A stretch of DNA of 64,000 nt from Dendrolimus kikuchii (lineage: Eukaryota; Arthropoda; Insecta; Lepidoptera; Lasiocampidae): NCBI GenBank assembly GCA_019925095.2, contig CM034413.1:749001-813000 (forward strand). The letters are read 5' to 3'. A program made the position numbers and the translations under genes. This document shows, one piece after another, positions 1 to 9,872 of this stretch; the stretch's first letter is position 1; each line of letters begins with the position of its first letter. A model generated the notes under the pieces. The model was not told the DNA's origin. It made no database searches and saw only the letters and a list, made by a program, of their open reading frames with translations.

Positions 1-93
1 AACTTTGGTGTTGCAAATGTCCATAGGCGATGGTAACCGCTTTCCATCAAGTGGGCCGTCTGCCTGTCTGCTGATCTCCTGCAATAAAAAAAA
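1..93 (+). mobile_element. SINE-A copy, cut by window start
   Basis: This is the 3' third of the commonest repeat here. It ends in the family's 3' terminus (GTCTGCCTGTCTGCTGATC, then CTGCAATAAAAA) and an A-run, which fixes the strand. Long copies elsewhere begin at ATCCGTGCAGGAACGG and run about 310 bp to the A-tail. I see no clear Pol III A or B box in the family. Its last ~60 bp resemble a 3' end shared by many lepidopteran retroposons, so mobilisation by a LINE is inferred. Confidence 0.85.
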
Positions 94-320
94 GACCCCT
101 CACACGTAGTAGGCGATGGCAATTTACCGCCCTGGCTAAAGCGAAAGGGAGGAAGGAATTTAATAATTGATTTGAAACCATTAACATAGTGTACAGCAAC
201 AATTTGGTATTACAAACAACTGCTGTAATATAATACTGTATTGCAGTTGTTAGCGTCCACTTCCAGGCAACTCGTTTGTTATACCATTTTTTTTTTTAAG
301 TTTATACATTTGGAAATTTT

Positions 321-687
321 ACATACATAGCTTCACGCCAATTCCCCTGCACGAACAACAGAGCGCCATTCAGGCTTGTTCTTACACACCTGACTTGCTT
401 CTTTGACGTTCATAACTCTTGTCATGCACGCTCGTCTGTTCTTAAGACTCCTGACATCACCTTCTGCTAGTACACGATCAATTTGATCATGGAAGGTGTG
501 TCGTGGCCTTCCACGACTTCTGCATCCATCCACTTTGGCTTTGTATATCTGTTTAGTCATTCTTTCCACATGCCCGAACCACCGGAGCATTCCTTTCCTT
601 ACCTTCACCCCGACACTCTCTTTCAGACCAACTCTCTTTCTTAGTTCGGTATTACGAACGCGGTCCGCGAGCGTCACTCCCCAGATT
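321..687 (-). mobile_element. LINE-A 3' fragment (RT C-terminus)
   Basis: Minus-strand coding for the C-terminal part of a non-LTR retrotransposon polymerase. Readable blocks are GVTLADRVRNTE, RKRVGLKESVGVKVRKGMLR, WFGHVERM, RGRPRHTFHDQIDRVL and RRACMTR. The stop codon is followed within a few bases by the ACATACAT tail (TATG on the sense strand), so there is almost no 3'UTR. MHDER after VERM is missing and the end reads HAGELA instead of YPARELA. It is a dead 5'-truncated copy. The open frame continues by chance beyond 687 into TG-rich DNA. Confidence 0.85.
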
Positions 688-1232
688 GGAAATTTTAGTG
701 TTAATATTTGTAATGTATGTGGAAATGTATAGATGTGTGAATGAGTGTGTATATGTATGTGGTGTATATGTGTGTACATGTGAACGAGCGAATGTGGTTA
801 CAGAATTATTAGACTAGTGTAGTCAGTTTAGTAAACGAACATGGGGACTTTTGATGGGTATCCGACAATGGCAAACTATCTCCACCAGAGTAAGACCAGA
901 CCGGCGAGTCCCACACGCCTTTAGCGTAATCCCTGCGCAGTGACATATTCGTAATCGAAATTCATCTTGTCAAAATAAGGTCTTTATAGGGTCACATCCC
1001 TATGACTTGACCGACCTTGAGGACTGAACAATGATCAAAGGCCCCCGTCTTTGATCATTGAGTCCTCTAAGATGTTACGGCAGTTAATTATGAACGTCAG
1101 TTTTCATAAATAATTTTGTATACAACTATGTCGCTTATTTCTTGGAAGACGGGACGGCCGTTTGTGTAGAACGCGACATGCGTCGACACTCTGGCACCGT
1201 CACATCTTCTATTGACTAAGTCAGAGACTGGC
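688..1232. other. Unassigned stretch with one hairpin
   Basis: No gene or known repeat is recognised. The left part is TG/TATG-rich. An imperfect hairpin lies at 1021-1065 (see separate entry). The last ~100 bp may be upstream LINE-B coding that is too decayed to read. Confidence 0.4.
1021..1065. other. Hairpin, 17-bp stem with 3-nt bulge
   Basis: GGACT plus CAATGATCAAAG pairs with CTTTGATCATTG plus AGTCC around the 8-nt loop GCCCCCGT. A 3-nt bulge (GAA) sits on the left arm. Function unknown. Confidence 0.6.
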
Positions 1233-1486
1233 ACCGCTGCTTCAACAGCTGAACATCTCAAACGCAGCAAATATGGAACCCTAGGAAGGGATTATATATT
1301 TGTGCCGCTTGGAGTTGAAACTTTAAGTCCGTCTGGTACATCGGTAAAGATTTTCTTTAAACCAATTTGTTAGATCAGAAGATTGGTTTGTATTTCGCGC
1401 AACGAATCAACATTGCCATACAGCGTGGCAATGCAGTCAACCTTCTGGGCATGTTTTCTTCTGGCAGCGATTTGATATTATTATAT
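1233..1486 (+). mobile_element. LINE-B C-terminal coding remnant
   Basis: Reads as the extreme C-terminus of a non-LTR retrotransposon ORF2. EHLKRSKYGTLGRDYIFVPL and GVETLSPSG come first, then after a stop and frameshift YFAQRINIAIQRGNAVNLLG. The motif pair VETLGPW and QRISIAIQRGN recurs in two other copies (11252-11455 and 39601-39805), which identifies the family. An LTR-A begins at 1487, directly after the coding remnant, so the LTR probably landed in this LINE. Confidence 0.7.
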
Positions 1487-1924
1487 TGTTACAATTTGAG
1501 TCACCTGCATACCTCTAGACAAAGCACTTTTACTACTTGCCGGCGTTTGAGCTATTAACATTGAAACTATTTATGACTGCCTTCTTTTGTTCACTTTGTG
1601 TTTAAAATTTGTAATTAGAAAAACAGACCATTGTGTATTGTCATCTTTTATGGCAGTCATTAGACAGGTGTGTCGAACTGATTGTAAGAAATCCGATCTA
1701 CGCGGGCTGGCAGCCGTATTGTATCGGTGCAGTATAAAGCAATGGCCCAATGGAGAGATCGGCAGTCAAAGCGATAACACAAGCGAGGCAAGACGTGTGT
1801 ACATTTAGTGACGGACTTTGTGCGTTACGTTTGGACTTGCTGCGTTCGGTTATATTTGTACTTGTGTTATACGTCTTTCTATAGTTCCAACGGCATTTTA
1901 ATTCGAGTCCTGCAACTCGTAACA
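1487..1924 (+). mobile_element. Solo LTR (LTR-A)
   Basis: Starts TGTTACA and ends CTCGTAACA, the TG...CA form of a retroviral-type LTR, 438 bp. A TATA-like AGTATAAAGCAATGG lies near 1732. Sister copies end with the same block (CAACGGCATTTT, then ATTCGAGTCC, then ACTCGTAACA). Flanks are ATAT on the left and GTAT on the right, close to the perfect ATAT duplication of the 17306 copy. No internal gag-pol follows, so this is a product of LTR-LTR recombination. Confidence 0.8.
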
Positions 1925-2044
1925 GTATTAATCTTTATTTATATTTGTATTAAATAGCTATTTAGTTAACTTGCGAAACTGGCGATTTTAAATCTTTATC
2001 ATCGTTGGGACATAAACTCTCCAGCTACGTAAGTAAGTTTATTT

Positions 2045-2270
2045 ATTTTTATTTTTTTATATTTTTATTGCAGGAGTTCAGCAGACAGGCAGACGGCCCA
2101 CTGGATGGAAAGCGGTTACCATCGCCTATGGACATTTGTAACACCAAAGGTGCTACAAATGCGCTGCTGCTCCCTTAAGTGAGTCTGGGACCTGGTCACT
2201 AATGCCGGAACACAACTCAAAGTTGTTATGGCGGCATGCTCTAGACCACGGGTGGTAGCCATCCAGTCAA
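2045..2270 (-). mobile_element. SINE-A, 5'-truncated
   Basis: T-run plus TTGCAGGAGTTCAGCAG is the reverse of the A-tailed 3' end. The copy stops at ATCCAGTC, so the 5' ~80 bp are missing. Confidence 0.85.
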
Positions 2271-2499
2271 GTAGTAAGTTGTCGCTCCAGTAGATGTTTG
2301 TCCAAACGATGTTAAGGACTTACTGTCAAAATTAAGTCGCTATTTAACCAATGCGAGGGTAAATCATAAATAAATAAAAATAAAAACCCTTTTTATTCGG
2401 TCCATAATAACATATAACAACATACAATAATTTTAAAATGTCATTTTTTTTTATTGGTCAATTTATTATTATTTTATTCGTTAATTTATTATTATTATT

Positions 2500-2890
2500 T
2501 GTATGTCTTTCAAGACCACGGGCCATGAAAATGGCCCGGACATTTGGAGGGCTTGCGTGGGGCCATGGGAAGGCCAACACGTAGAGGCCCTTTGACAAAT
2601 TTAATGTAAATGTCGCGTGACACTGACCGGCGATTATCCCTGTCTACATCATATAGTAATGCACCCAAGGACAGGGCCCGGCCAGTGTAGGACTATTATG
2701 GGAAATGAGGACAAAAAGTACCGGACTATTGGGGTGAACTGCTAATGGTACTAGGGGTCTGGGAATATGGGGACTATGGCGCCTGCCCGACGCAATGTTC
2801 AGGGAACATGGAAAAATGGGCAGACGGTGACTCGCCACTCCCTGCATGGGCCTCAATAAATGCCATAGAAGACAGGTCGCAACATGGGTT
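2500..2890. mobile_element. LINE-D-associated repeat, copy 1
   Basis: Shares about 380 bp with 24541-24915 and 59688-60010. Landmarks are GACCACGGGCCAT, ATGGCCCGGACATTTGGA, CCAGTGTAGGACTATTATGG and GGGAACATGG. At 59.5 kb the same block lies directly upstream, on the minus strand, of an RT C-terminus, so it is probably part of that LINE. Open frames on both strands are short and differ between copies. Confidence 0.6.
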
Positions 2891-2906
2891 ATTATTAATA
2901 TTTTTA

Positions 2907-3200
2907 TTATTGTATTTTTGGACCCCCCGTCCGGGTAAAGGCCTCCTCCAGTTGCACCCAGTGCTGTCTATCCGCGGCCACTGCGATCCACCTTAGACCC
3001 GCGACGGCACGGATGTCGTCGTCCCAACGCTTGAGCGGGCGCCCCACACGACGTTTGCCATACGTGGGGCCGCGCCATTCCGTCACTATTCTTGTCCATC
3101 TCTGGTCCGAGTATCGTACAACATGTCCAGCCCACTTCCACTTGAGCTTTCTTACATGAGGGCAAATCAGGCTTAGCAATATTCTTGTCAATTGTACCAC
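2907..3200 (-). pseudogene. RTE-type LINE, polymerase C-terminus
   Basis: Minus-strand peptide with KWKWAGHVVRYSDQRWTRIV, VTEWRGPTYGKRRVGRPLKR, WDDDIRAVAG and a final DRQHWVQLEEAF. This is the pattern of the C-terminal tail of endonuclease-reverse transcriptases of the RTE clade (WAGHVAR, then GRP..RW.DD, then W..L.EAF). No RT catalytic core remains in the window. It is unrelated to LINE-A, whose equivalent blocks are WFGHVERM and RGRPRHTFHDQ. Upstream DNA to 3200 gives no more readable coding. Confidence 0.7.
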
Positions 3201-3417
3201 ACATTATGAACGCGTAAAAAGTCGTGGCCCATATAGGAGTATGCGTCCGGGCGTACTGTCGCAGGGTAATACATTTTTCGTTGTGAACGATTGTTTTTTG
3301 ATGGAAATATGTTCGTTTGATCTATAGTTCAATAGGGGAGCTGACAGACAATCAACTGAAACACTGCTTATCATGTTGGATAACGTAGCTGCGTCGTGGT
3401 GTTAGGAATCACAAAAC

Positions 3418-3687
3418 ATTTTTTTTATTTTTTTTTATTGCAGGAGTTTACAGACGGCCCGTTTGATGAAAAGCGGTTACCATCGCCTATGGACATTTGC
3501 AACACCAAGCTACAAATGCGCTGCTGCTCTTTTAAGGGAGACTGGAACCTGGTCACTAATGCCGGAACACAACTTAAGGTTGTTATGGCGACATACTTTA
3601 GACCAGGGGTGGTAGCCATCCAGTCGGGCAAATGCCCCAGCACCTGGCTGTGGGTTGTTAAGTCGCCTCTTACGACAGGCCGCCCAG
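3418..3687 (-). mobile_element. SINE-A
   Basis: Nearly complete, ending at CAGGCCGCCCAGG, so only the 5' ~45 bp are absent. It abuts Helitron-like DNA on its 5' side. Confidence 0.85.
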
Positions 3688-3880
3688 GCGAAAGTAACTG
3701 TCTTGGTGTCTGTTCTATTTTCATGGAAAAACTACTGGACCGATTTGGTTAAAACTCAGTATATGTATTTTCGATGCCGAGGATGATCATAGGATACTTT
3801 TTATCCCGAAAAATTAAAGAGTTCCCGTGGGATAGTTAAAAAACCGCACCACGCGGACTAAGTCTAGGGGCATCAGCTAG
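3688..3880 (+). mobile_element. Helitron-like 3' part
   Basis: Contains ACTACTGGACCGATTTGG, typical of the 5' half of non-autonomous lepidopteran Helitrons, and ends GGCATCAGCTAG followed by T. The 5' TC end is missing, apparently replaced by the SINE-A. Confidence 0.65.
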
Positions 3881-3925
3881 TATATATATATGATATAAAA
3901 TAATGCAATAAAATTATATGTCTAG

Positions 3926-4170
3926 TTACAAAATATTATTAGTCATGTCTTTATCATACTCACATTCATTTACTGTATAATAAACTTCTTCCAATAAAAT
4001 TTTCTTAAGGGACTTTTTGAAGAATTTAAAAGGCTGCATACGTAACATTTCTGGCAGTTTATTAAATATGTTAGGCGCCATACAGTAGATACTTTTGCGC
4101 ATCGTGGCCGTTTTTGAAGAGCAAATTATGATTAAGTACTTTGGGTTAAAATTTAATTCTTTTTTTATAA
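3926..4170 (-). pseudogene. LINE polymerase C-terminal tail
   Basis: Minus-strand peptide NPKYLIIICSSKTATMRKSI, then APNIFNKLPEMLRMQPFKFF, KKSLKKILLEEVYYTVNEC and a stop. The pattern of a hydrophobic IxNxLP followed by a basic F(K)xxLKxxLL and a Tyr-rich end is the usual C-terminus of jockey/CR1-like polymerases. SINE-B lies immediately upstream (4171-4400), so the original ORF was cut there. Confidence 0.55.
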
Positions 4171-4400
4171 ATCGGCAGACAAACACACACATTGTATATC
4201 CCCAAATTAAGCAAGTTACGCTTGTGTTATGGGTAATATACAACGGACTACTCTGGGGCCGATCCCAGACACCCAGACCATAGTAAATAACGGAGAAAAT
4301 ACGTTTCCGAAATTTACTATACCAGGAATCGAACCCGGAGCCTCTACGTTGCAGCGAGGTAGGCCGGCACAGGCTTAGCCCGCTCAACCACAGAGGCCGT
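4171..4400 (-). mobile_element. SINE-B (tRNA-derived)
   Basis: On the minus strand the element opens GGCCTCTGTGGTTGAGCGGG, an A-box region, followed by GGGTTCGATTCC, a near-perfect Pol III B-box. A conserved ~150-bp body follows, ending GTTTGTCTGCCGAT. Three near-full copies here (this, 16885-17127, 26048-26290) share both ends; the other two carry an (ATT)n tail. The sequence supports a tRNA-headed SINE with an unrelated body. Confidence 0.85.
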
Positions 4401-4827
4401 CAAAAATTAAGGTCCCCCTTCATGACATACATATCCTATATTTAATGCAAGCAAAGCTGATGGCAACAGCTAGTACTACTAGTAACTAGCTTTCTTTCTT
4501 GTTTCTCTCTTTACCTTTTTCATCACATAATTATTTCTACGTACACGAATATGACATAGTGAGACGCCAAATTAGATAGCTACAATGTGTATAATGGTTG
4601 TAAGTAATTATTGTTGTTGCCTGTTATTTGTCTGACGATAATGGAAATTGTTTTGACTAAACATATATATTGTGTTAGAAATGTATGTAAGATATCGTCT
4701 ACTGTCTGGAATGAAAGGTAATTTGTATCAAATTAGGTTATTTTGATTGATGCGAGAGCATTAATTTTAAGGTGCCATGCAGTTTAACCGAAAAATAGAG
4801 GTGATTTTCAATTCATCGTGTACATGT
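4401..4827. other. Unassigned AT-rich stretch
   Basis: No gene, TIR or known repeat recognised. Confidence 0.4.
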
Positions 4828-5276
4828 TGTTACGAATTTGTGGGATGTGAATTAAAATGCCGTTGAAATTATCACTCACACGTAATTCAAAGTTCTTATA
4901 GGTACAACCGAATACAATAAGTATAAACAGTACAGAGAATATCGTAACCACATAAGTCGCGCAAAGTCCGTCGTTATAAAGTTAGAAAGTTCACTAGGGA
5001 ACGCCTCGATCACAGTTGAAACACAACTAACACAGTCCCCGACTTATCGACCGTATATATTTGTAAAATAGCCTAGCAACGTACCCATTGACCCTTGGAA
5101 TTCTTAGATTAGATGGGTCCTTAGGATTCTGTTCTAAGAATGCGCATGAAATCCAAACAATAGATATAAGGATTTGTGATATCTTACTGGGAGGCGTATA
5201 AAGGAATTAGCGCGAACAATAGACCACCAAAATTCAAAGGGTTAATAAAACACTTGCAAAGGACTGGTTCGCAACA
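4828..5276 (-). mobile_element. Solo LTR (LTR-A, divergent subtype)
   Basis: 449 bp, from TGTTACGAATTTG to GGTTCGCAACA. The block AAAATGCCGTTG shows it is the reverse orientation of LTR-A. Its closest relative is 47020-47492, with which it shares the CGCAACA end and GCGCAAAGT. Flanks are ATGT and ATAT. Confidence 0.75.
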
Positions 5277-5494
5277 ATATTTTTTATATATGTATGTTCA
5301 GCTATAACTTTGTTGTTTCTGAACCGATTTTGATAATTCTTTTTACGTTGGATTCAGCATAAGTAGTAAAATATAAAGTTCATTGCTATTGGAGTTCGAA
5401 AATATAACAGAAATTTCCTCAAATCAAATGTATACATTAAATAATAAATAATACGTAATATTCATACCAATACGTGACACAAAGATAACGATTA
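5277..5494. other. AT-rich, possible Helitron debris
   Basis: Contains GAACCGATTTTGATAATTC, a phrase common in Helitron 5' halves, but no ends are visible. Confidence 0.3.
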
Positions 5495-5654
5495 GTATAA
5501 TCCGCAAGAGTTAACTTGAGACTTCGCTCGGGTGACGTAAGCGCCAGCTAATGACTCGATCGTACGCGTCGATGGCGAGAGCGGTAAGAAGGCGGAGGTC
5601 GGGAGGCGAGCGCGCATTCCGCTCAGGTCTCAAGTTAACTCTTGCGGATTATAC
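5495..5654. mobile_element. MITE with perfect 28-bp TIRs
   Basis: The left terminal inverted repeat at 5495-5522 (GTATAATCCGCAAGAG...) is matched base for base by the reverse complement at 5627-5654. The 104-bp centre is markedly GC-rich compared with the flanks and has no open frame of note. Target-site duplication is ambiguous because the ends are themselves TA-rich. Class II origin is inferred from the TIRs alone. Confidence 0.75.
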
Positions 5655-6035
5655 ATAAATTCGCATATAATAGTAAACATACAATAGATCCTTTGAGACT
5701 ATTTCAATTAAACTTGTAATTAATTTATATTATGTTTCAAAGAGACATAAAGACGGATATCTTATTTCGGATTATATAGATTATAAACAGAATTAATTTG
5801 TTTGTAATTAAGCAAAATTTCAATTAAGATTTCTTTGGCATTATTAATAGTTAATTATACTTATTTCAAAGAAAGTCAAAGGAGAATGCTCATTTTGTTA
5901 GGGGTTTTGGGCTTCATGTCAAATTACGTGAGCCCTGATGATTTTTATCCTATTCTGTAGAGAATGTTATTAGTTGTCATATTCAGAAATAAAATTCAAA
6001 AATGTTGACCTAGTTTAAGAGAAATCTTACATTTT
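5655..6035. other. Unassigned AT-rich stretch
   Basis: Nothing recognised; no exon-like signals. Confidence 0.4.
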
Positions 6036-6222
6036 TTAAGTGAAACTTCTATATAGACGGGGATTACGATTTTTCTATCACGAAAAAGCGTTACGGCCGC
6101 GTGGAGGAGCGGCATAAATTTAGACTAGACGTGGTGAGAGGCGGCGTAATTTTAGAGTAGACTAGGGATGCGTTTTTTGGTTCCGGGTCGAATTCAGTTT
6201 TTTTGTTTGATAAAATAAAATA
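6036..6222. repeat. Rep-O copy 1
   Basis: Shares GTGAAACTTCTATATAGACG, CACGAAAAAGCG, AATTTTAGAGTAGACTA and GATAAAATAAAATAT with 47935-48080. Copy 1 has about 45 bp more in the middle. Origin unknown. A LINE-A tail begins exactly at its right edge. Confidence 0.65.
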
Positions 6223-6515
6223 TACATACATACATACATAACTTCACGCCAGTTCCCTTGCGGGGTAGGCACGTACAACAGAGCGCCATTCAGGCTTATT
6301 CTTACACACCTTACTTGCTTCTTTGACATTCATAGAGCTCTTGTCATGCACGCTCGTCTGTTCTTAAGGCTCCTGACATCACCTTCTGCTAGTACACGAT
6401 CAATTTGATCGTGGAAGGTGTGTCGTGGCCTTCCACGACTTCTGCATCCATCCACTTTTGCATTGTATATCTGTTTAGTCATTCTTTCATCATGCATTCT
6501 TTCCACATGTCCGAA
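6223..6515 (-). mobile_element. LINE-A 3' fragment
   Basis: Tail ACATACATACATACATAAC, then minus-strand coding up to the block HVERMHDERM. Sequence identity to the family stops at about 6515. Confidence 0.85.
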
Positions 6516-6539
6516 AATACTTTCAACTCAAAATTTTCA

Positions 6540-6600
6540 CCATTCTACCACCAACCCCTATTTTTTAATAGCGATATTAGTACTTTAATAATTTTCTACT
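6540..6600. repeat. Short shared segment, copy 1
   Basis: AACCCCTATTTTTTAATAGC plus TTAGTACTTTAATAATTT recurs at about 46083-46130 with few changes. It is probably a piece of the Helitron-like repeat described there. Confidence 0.45.
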
Positions 6601-6731
6601 CTCGGCGGTCGATAATTGATCAGTTACTACTGGAACCACTTCTCACCCCGTAAACAATTTGACGTCAGCGCCATACATCTTTACATTTCATACTGCGTTA
6701 TTCTAACATACGTCCTCTGTCACACCAGCAT

Positions 6732-7509
6732 TGTTACGAGTGTAGGACTCGAATTAAAATGCCGTTGGAATTACTATAGAATTTATTAGAACTATACAAA
6801 CACATATAACAAAGGTACAAATATAACTGGAAACCAACCAGTACAAACTACACGATTCAATAACACGCGCAAAGTCCGTCACTATATAGCTTATCGAATG
6901 TACACGTCTTGCTTTGACCGTGGTTCTCGCTAGACTGCCGATCTCTCCATTGGGCCATTGCTGCACCGATACAATATGGCTGCCAGCCCGCATAGATCGT
7001 ATTTCTTAGAATCAGTTCGACTCACCTGCCTAATGACTGCCATAAAAGATGACAATACAAAATGGACTGTTTTTCTAATTACGAATGTTACAAACACAAA
7101 GTAAACAAAAGAAGATAGTCATTAAACAGTTTCAACGTTATTAGCTCAAACGCCGCGGCAGGTAATAAATACAGATATGCAGGATGAAGGTAAGGAAAGG
7201 AATGCTCCGGTGGTTCGGACATGTGGAAAGAATGCATGATGAAAGAATGACTAAACAGATATACAATGCAAAAGTGGATGGATGCAGAAGTCTTGGCAGG
7301 CCACGACACACCTTCCATGATCAAATTGATCGTGTACTAGCAGAAGGTGATGTCAGAAGCCTTAAGAACAGACGAGCGTGCATGAGAATGTCAAAGAAGC
7401 AAATGAGGTGTGTAAGAATAAGCCTGATTGGCGCTCTGTTGTTCATGCCTACCCCGCTAGGGAACTGGCGTGAAGTTATGTATGTATGCAGGTGACCCAA
7501 CTAGTAACA
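6732..7509 (-). mobile_element. Solo LTR (LTR-A) split by a LINE-A
   Basis: TGTTACGAGTGTAGGACTCG opens the reverse-oriented LTR, and GTGACCCAACTAGTAACA closes it. Between GATATGCAGG (left) and TATGCAGGTGACC (right) sits a 301-bp LINE-A. Without the insert and one copy of the 8-bp TATGCAGG, the LTR is about 470 bp, the family length. A TATA box and the usual polyadenylation region are not re-examined here because the orientation is reverse. Confidence 0.8.
7184..7484 (+). mobile_element. LINE-A insertion inside LTR-A
   Basis: 5'-truncated copy beginning in VKVRKGMLRWFGHVERMHDE and ending ...CGTGAAGTTATG plus tail. It is flanked by an 8-bp duplication TATGCAGG (7176-7183 and 7485-7492). The frame is broken after RRACM, so it is non-functional. 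Confidence 0.85.
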
Positions 7510-7680
7510 ATATTATTATCATCCTTCGCACAATACATCTATTTATTTTTTGGTCTACCTTTACATCTGTACCCGTCAATCTTGCAGTGTAACAGTCTTC
7601 TTGTCACGTGACTTTCATCCCTCCTCATTACATGCCTATACCACCCTAATCTTCTTCCGATGATGTATTAATGATAACAC

Positions 7681-7696
7681 TTTTTTTCTTTTCCAG
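7681..7696 (+). promoter_or_regulatory. Splice acceptor
   Basis: Uninterrupted pyrimidine tract TTTTTTTCTTTTCC followed by AG, with a plausible branch site ATTAATGAT about 30 bp upstream. Confidence 0.7.
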
Positions 7697-7885
7697 ACGA
7701 AATCTCCGAACGAAGTAAAATCGACTCGAAATGTTCTAACGAAAGTATTGGGCACGGTGTTCGCGGATAGTGCTGTGCAGTGTGTTGTTATGTTGTGATT
7801 GTGTTGTTGAATCAAGAGATGGCGCTGAAGGCGATTATAGCTGTCTTGGCTGTTGTCAGCTGTTCCGGCGTCTTCGGGGAAAGAG
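7697..7885 (+). CDS. Host exon: 5'UTR plus signal peptide of a secreted or membrane protein
   Basis: The exon is bounded by the acceptor at 7681-7696 and the donor AAGAG/GTTAGT at 7885/7886. A 122-nt 5'UTR precedes an ATG at 7819 in the context AAGAGATGG. The 22 complete codons read MALKAIIAVLAVVSCSGVFG then ER, leaving one extra G (phase 1). Residues 1-20 form a textbook signal peptide: Lys at 4, a hydrophobic core of about 12, and small residues before a cleavage after VFG. The protein is therefore expected to enter the secretory pathway; its identity cannot be told. The exon is not repeated in the window and is less AT-rich than its surroundings, as expected of a host gene. Two two-codon upstream ORFs (ATG TTC TAA; ATG TTG TGA) sit in the 5'UTR. 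No later exon of this gene is recognised. Confidence 0.7.
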
Positions 7886-8124
7886 GTTAGTCTGTTTTAC
7901 TATTTTCTTTATGAATAATGGCTTCGCGGGATGTGTGAATTAAAAAAAAATAGAAAATTAAAGTATATGAAGCCCAAGTCTACTAACAAACTGGGAAATG
8001 TTCTTGTTACATTAGTTTTGTATTTAAGGGAGAAAATAAAGAAATTTTTACTATTATATTCATACCTATATTATATTATAAAAGGAGGTTTTTTTTGACC
8101 AATGGTCTCAAAACGGGGGATGCA

Positions 8125-8233
8125 GAAGACCGCGCGAAGTGGAGTAGAAAAAGTAGGAAAGCGGACCCTGGGCGTCGGAGTGAACGCTCCGAACGCAACC
8201 GGGATTTAACGCTCGGATGATGATGATTATAAA
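8125..8233 (+). mobile_element. LINE tail ending in (GAT)n
   Basis: Reads EDRAKWSRKSRKADPGRRSE, RSERNRDLTLG then TGATGATGAT. The DRAKWR..RKADP block is a common C-terminal signature of non-LTR polymerases. The stop codon is part of the trinucleotide tail, so coding abuts the microsatellite directly. Confidence 0.6.
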
Positions 8234-8248
8234 AGGATGTTTTGTAAC

Positions 8249-8490
8249 TTGCTGCCGGGCGGCCTGTCGTAAGAGGCGACTTATCAACCCACAGCCAGGT
8301 GGTAGGGCATTTGCCCGACATAACAACCTTGAGTTGTGTTCCGGCATTAGTGACCAGGTTCCAGTCTCCCTTAAAAGAGCAGCAGCGCATTTGTAGCAGC
8401 TTTGGTGTTGCAAATGTCCATAGGCGATGGTAACCGCTTTCCATCAAGTGGGCCGTCTGTCTGTCTGCTGATCTCATGCAATAAAAAAAA
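8249..8490 (+). mobile_element. SINE-A
   Basis: 5'-truncated by about 45 bp (starts TTGCTGCCGGGCGGCC) and lacks an internal ~33 bp between CATTTGCCCGAC and ATAACAACC. It ends CATGCAATAAAAAAAA. Confidence 0.85.
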
Positions 8491-9630
8491 TTTTTTTTTT
8501 TAGATTGTATATTACGACAACCGACAACATACGTTCAGTTGTCAGCATCACCCAGACCAGAGAACGAATTCAAAATGAAAAACACATGTAATTTTTCTCT
8601 TATGCTTAATGAATGTCGTAACACTGCAATACAAAGGCGGAAATAGTAAAAAAGAATCAGAGAGCTTTTAAGCTCGCGTCACGGCGGTTTCATGAACTGA
8701 TTGGTTGTGCGCAGACGGACGGGTTTTAAACGCCAAATATCAAATCAGCATCTAAGTTAACTAAGTGTTAGTCACATTTCCAAGTTTAATGGGTTCGCAA
8801 TAGAAAAACAACTATTTAATATTTACGAACATAATTATCTATTTCCTTTACCATAATACGTAACTAAACACTTAGTTAGCTGGGCTTTTACTTATATTTT
8901 TATAAGCGGTTCACAATTTAGTTCCTACAACTGGGTCAACTATTCTCTATTATGTCTCCTCCTTTTCCAATTTGTCTGATTCGTAATTATCAGGGCATTT
9001 ATGTCTACTTGCGCGTTTCAAACAGGATGATTCTATTATATATGTGTGTGTGTGTCTATTATAAATTATGTTTATTATTCGAAATATGTGCAGTAAAGAT
9101 ATATATTGTTCATTCGTAAACTCACTACACTCACTAGAAAAAAAATGTTCCTAAGTCCCCAGAACACAGAATTCTCGTTCTGTAGACAATTCAAGTTCAT
9201 GTTTATCAATTCGCTACATTAACAATTTTGGAACTATCTCCAATTTTTTGTTGTAATTTTTATTTGTAATGTAGAACATTTAATTTGTTATAAAATTTAG
9301 TTATTACGTCACTGGAAGCAACTAACACCTAGGATACAGGCTCGGCCTAGTCTAGGTGTTAGTATCTAGTTTTAATTTTAAGGCAAAATATGTTACATTT
9401 TTGGTGACAATAAAATTCTTTTATTATTATCTCCTCCTTTTCCAATTTATCTGATTCATTATCAGGGCACTTATGTCTACTTGCGCGTTTCAAACAGGAT
9501 AATGCTCTTTTCAGGTTTTGAAGTCGAAACACCAATGACAAAATGTATCTCACGGTATCGATTGAATTGTATTTTTTCCTACCCTCTATTAAAAATAAAA
9601 ACTGGGTTACCAGCCGTCAAACACATGCTG
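8491..9630. other. Unassigned stretch with a local direct duplication
   Basis: No gene is recognised in these 1.1 kb. About 72 bp at 8957-9030 (TCTCCTCCTTTTCCAATTTG... to AAACAGGAT) recurs at 9429-9501 with four or five differences. A (TG)n run lies at about 9040-9055. The minus-strand frame at 9359-9553 has no recognisable motif. Confidence 0.5.
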
Positions 9631-9872
9631 TTATTTTTTATTTTTTTTTATTGCAGGAGATCAGCAGACAGGCACACGGCCCACTTGATGGAAACCGGTT
9701 ACCATCGCCTATGGACATTTGCAACAGCAAAGTTGCTACAAATGCGCTGCTGCTCTCTTAAGGGAGACTGGAACCTGGTCACTAATGCCGAAACACAACA
9801 CAAGGTTGTTATGGCGACATACTTTAGACCAGGTGTGGTAGCCATCCAGTTGGGCAAATGCCCTACCACCTG
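9631..9872 (-). mobile_element. SINE-A
   Basis: 5'-truncated at CCCTACCACCTG. The 3' end is intact with a T-run. Confidence 0.85.

Noticed and set aside
4171..4400. Functional tRNA gene because of the B-box
   Set aside because: No cloverleaf can be closed, and the same head with the same unrelated body and (ATT)n tail is repeated, so it is a SINE.
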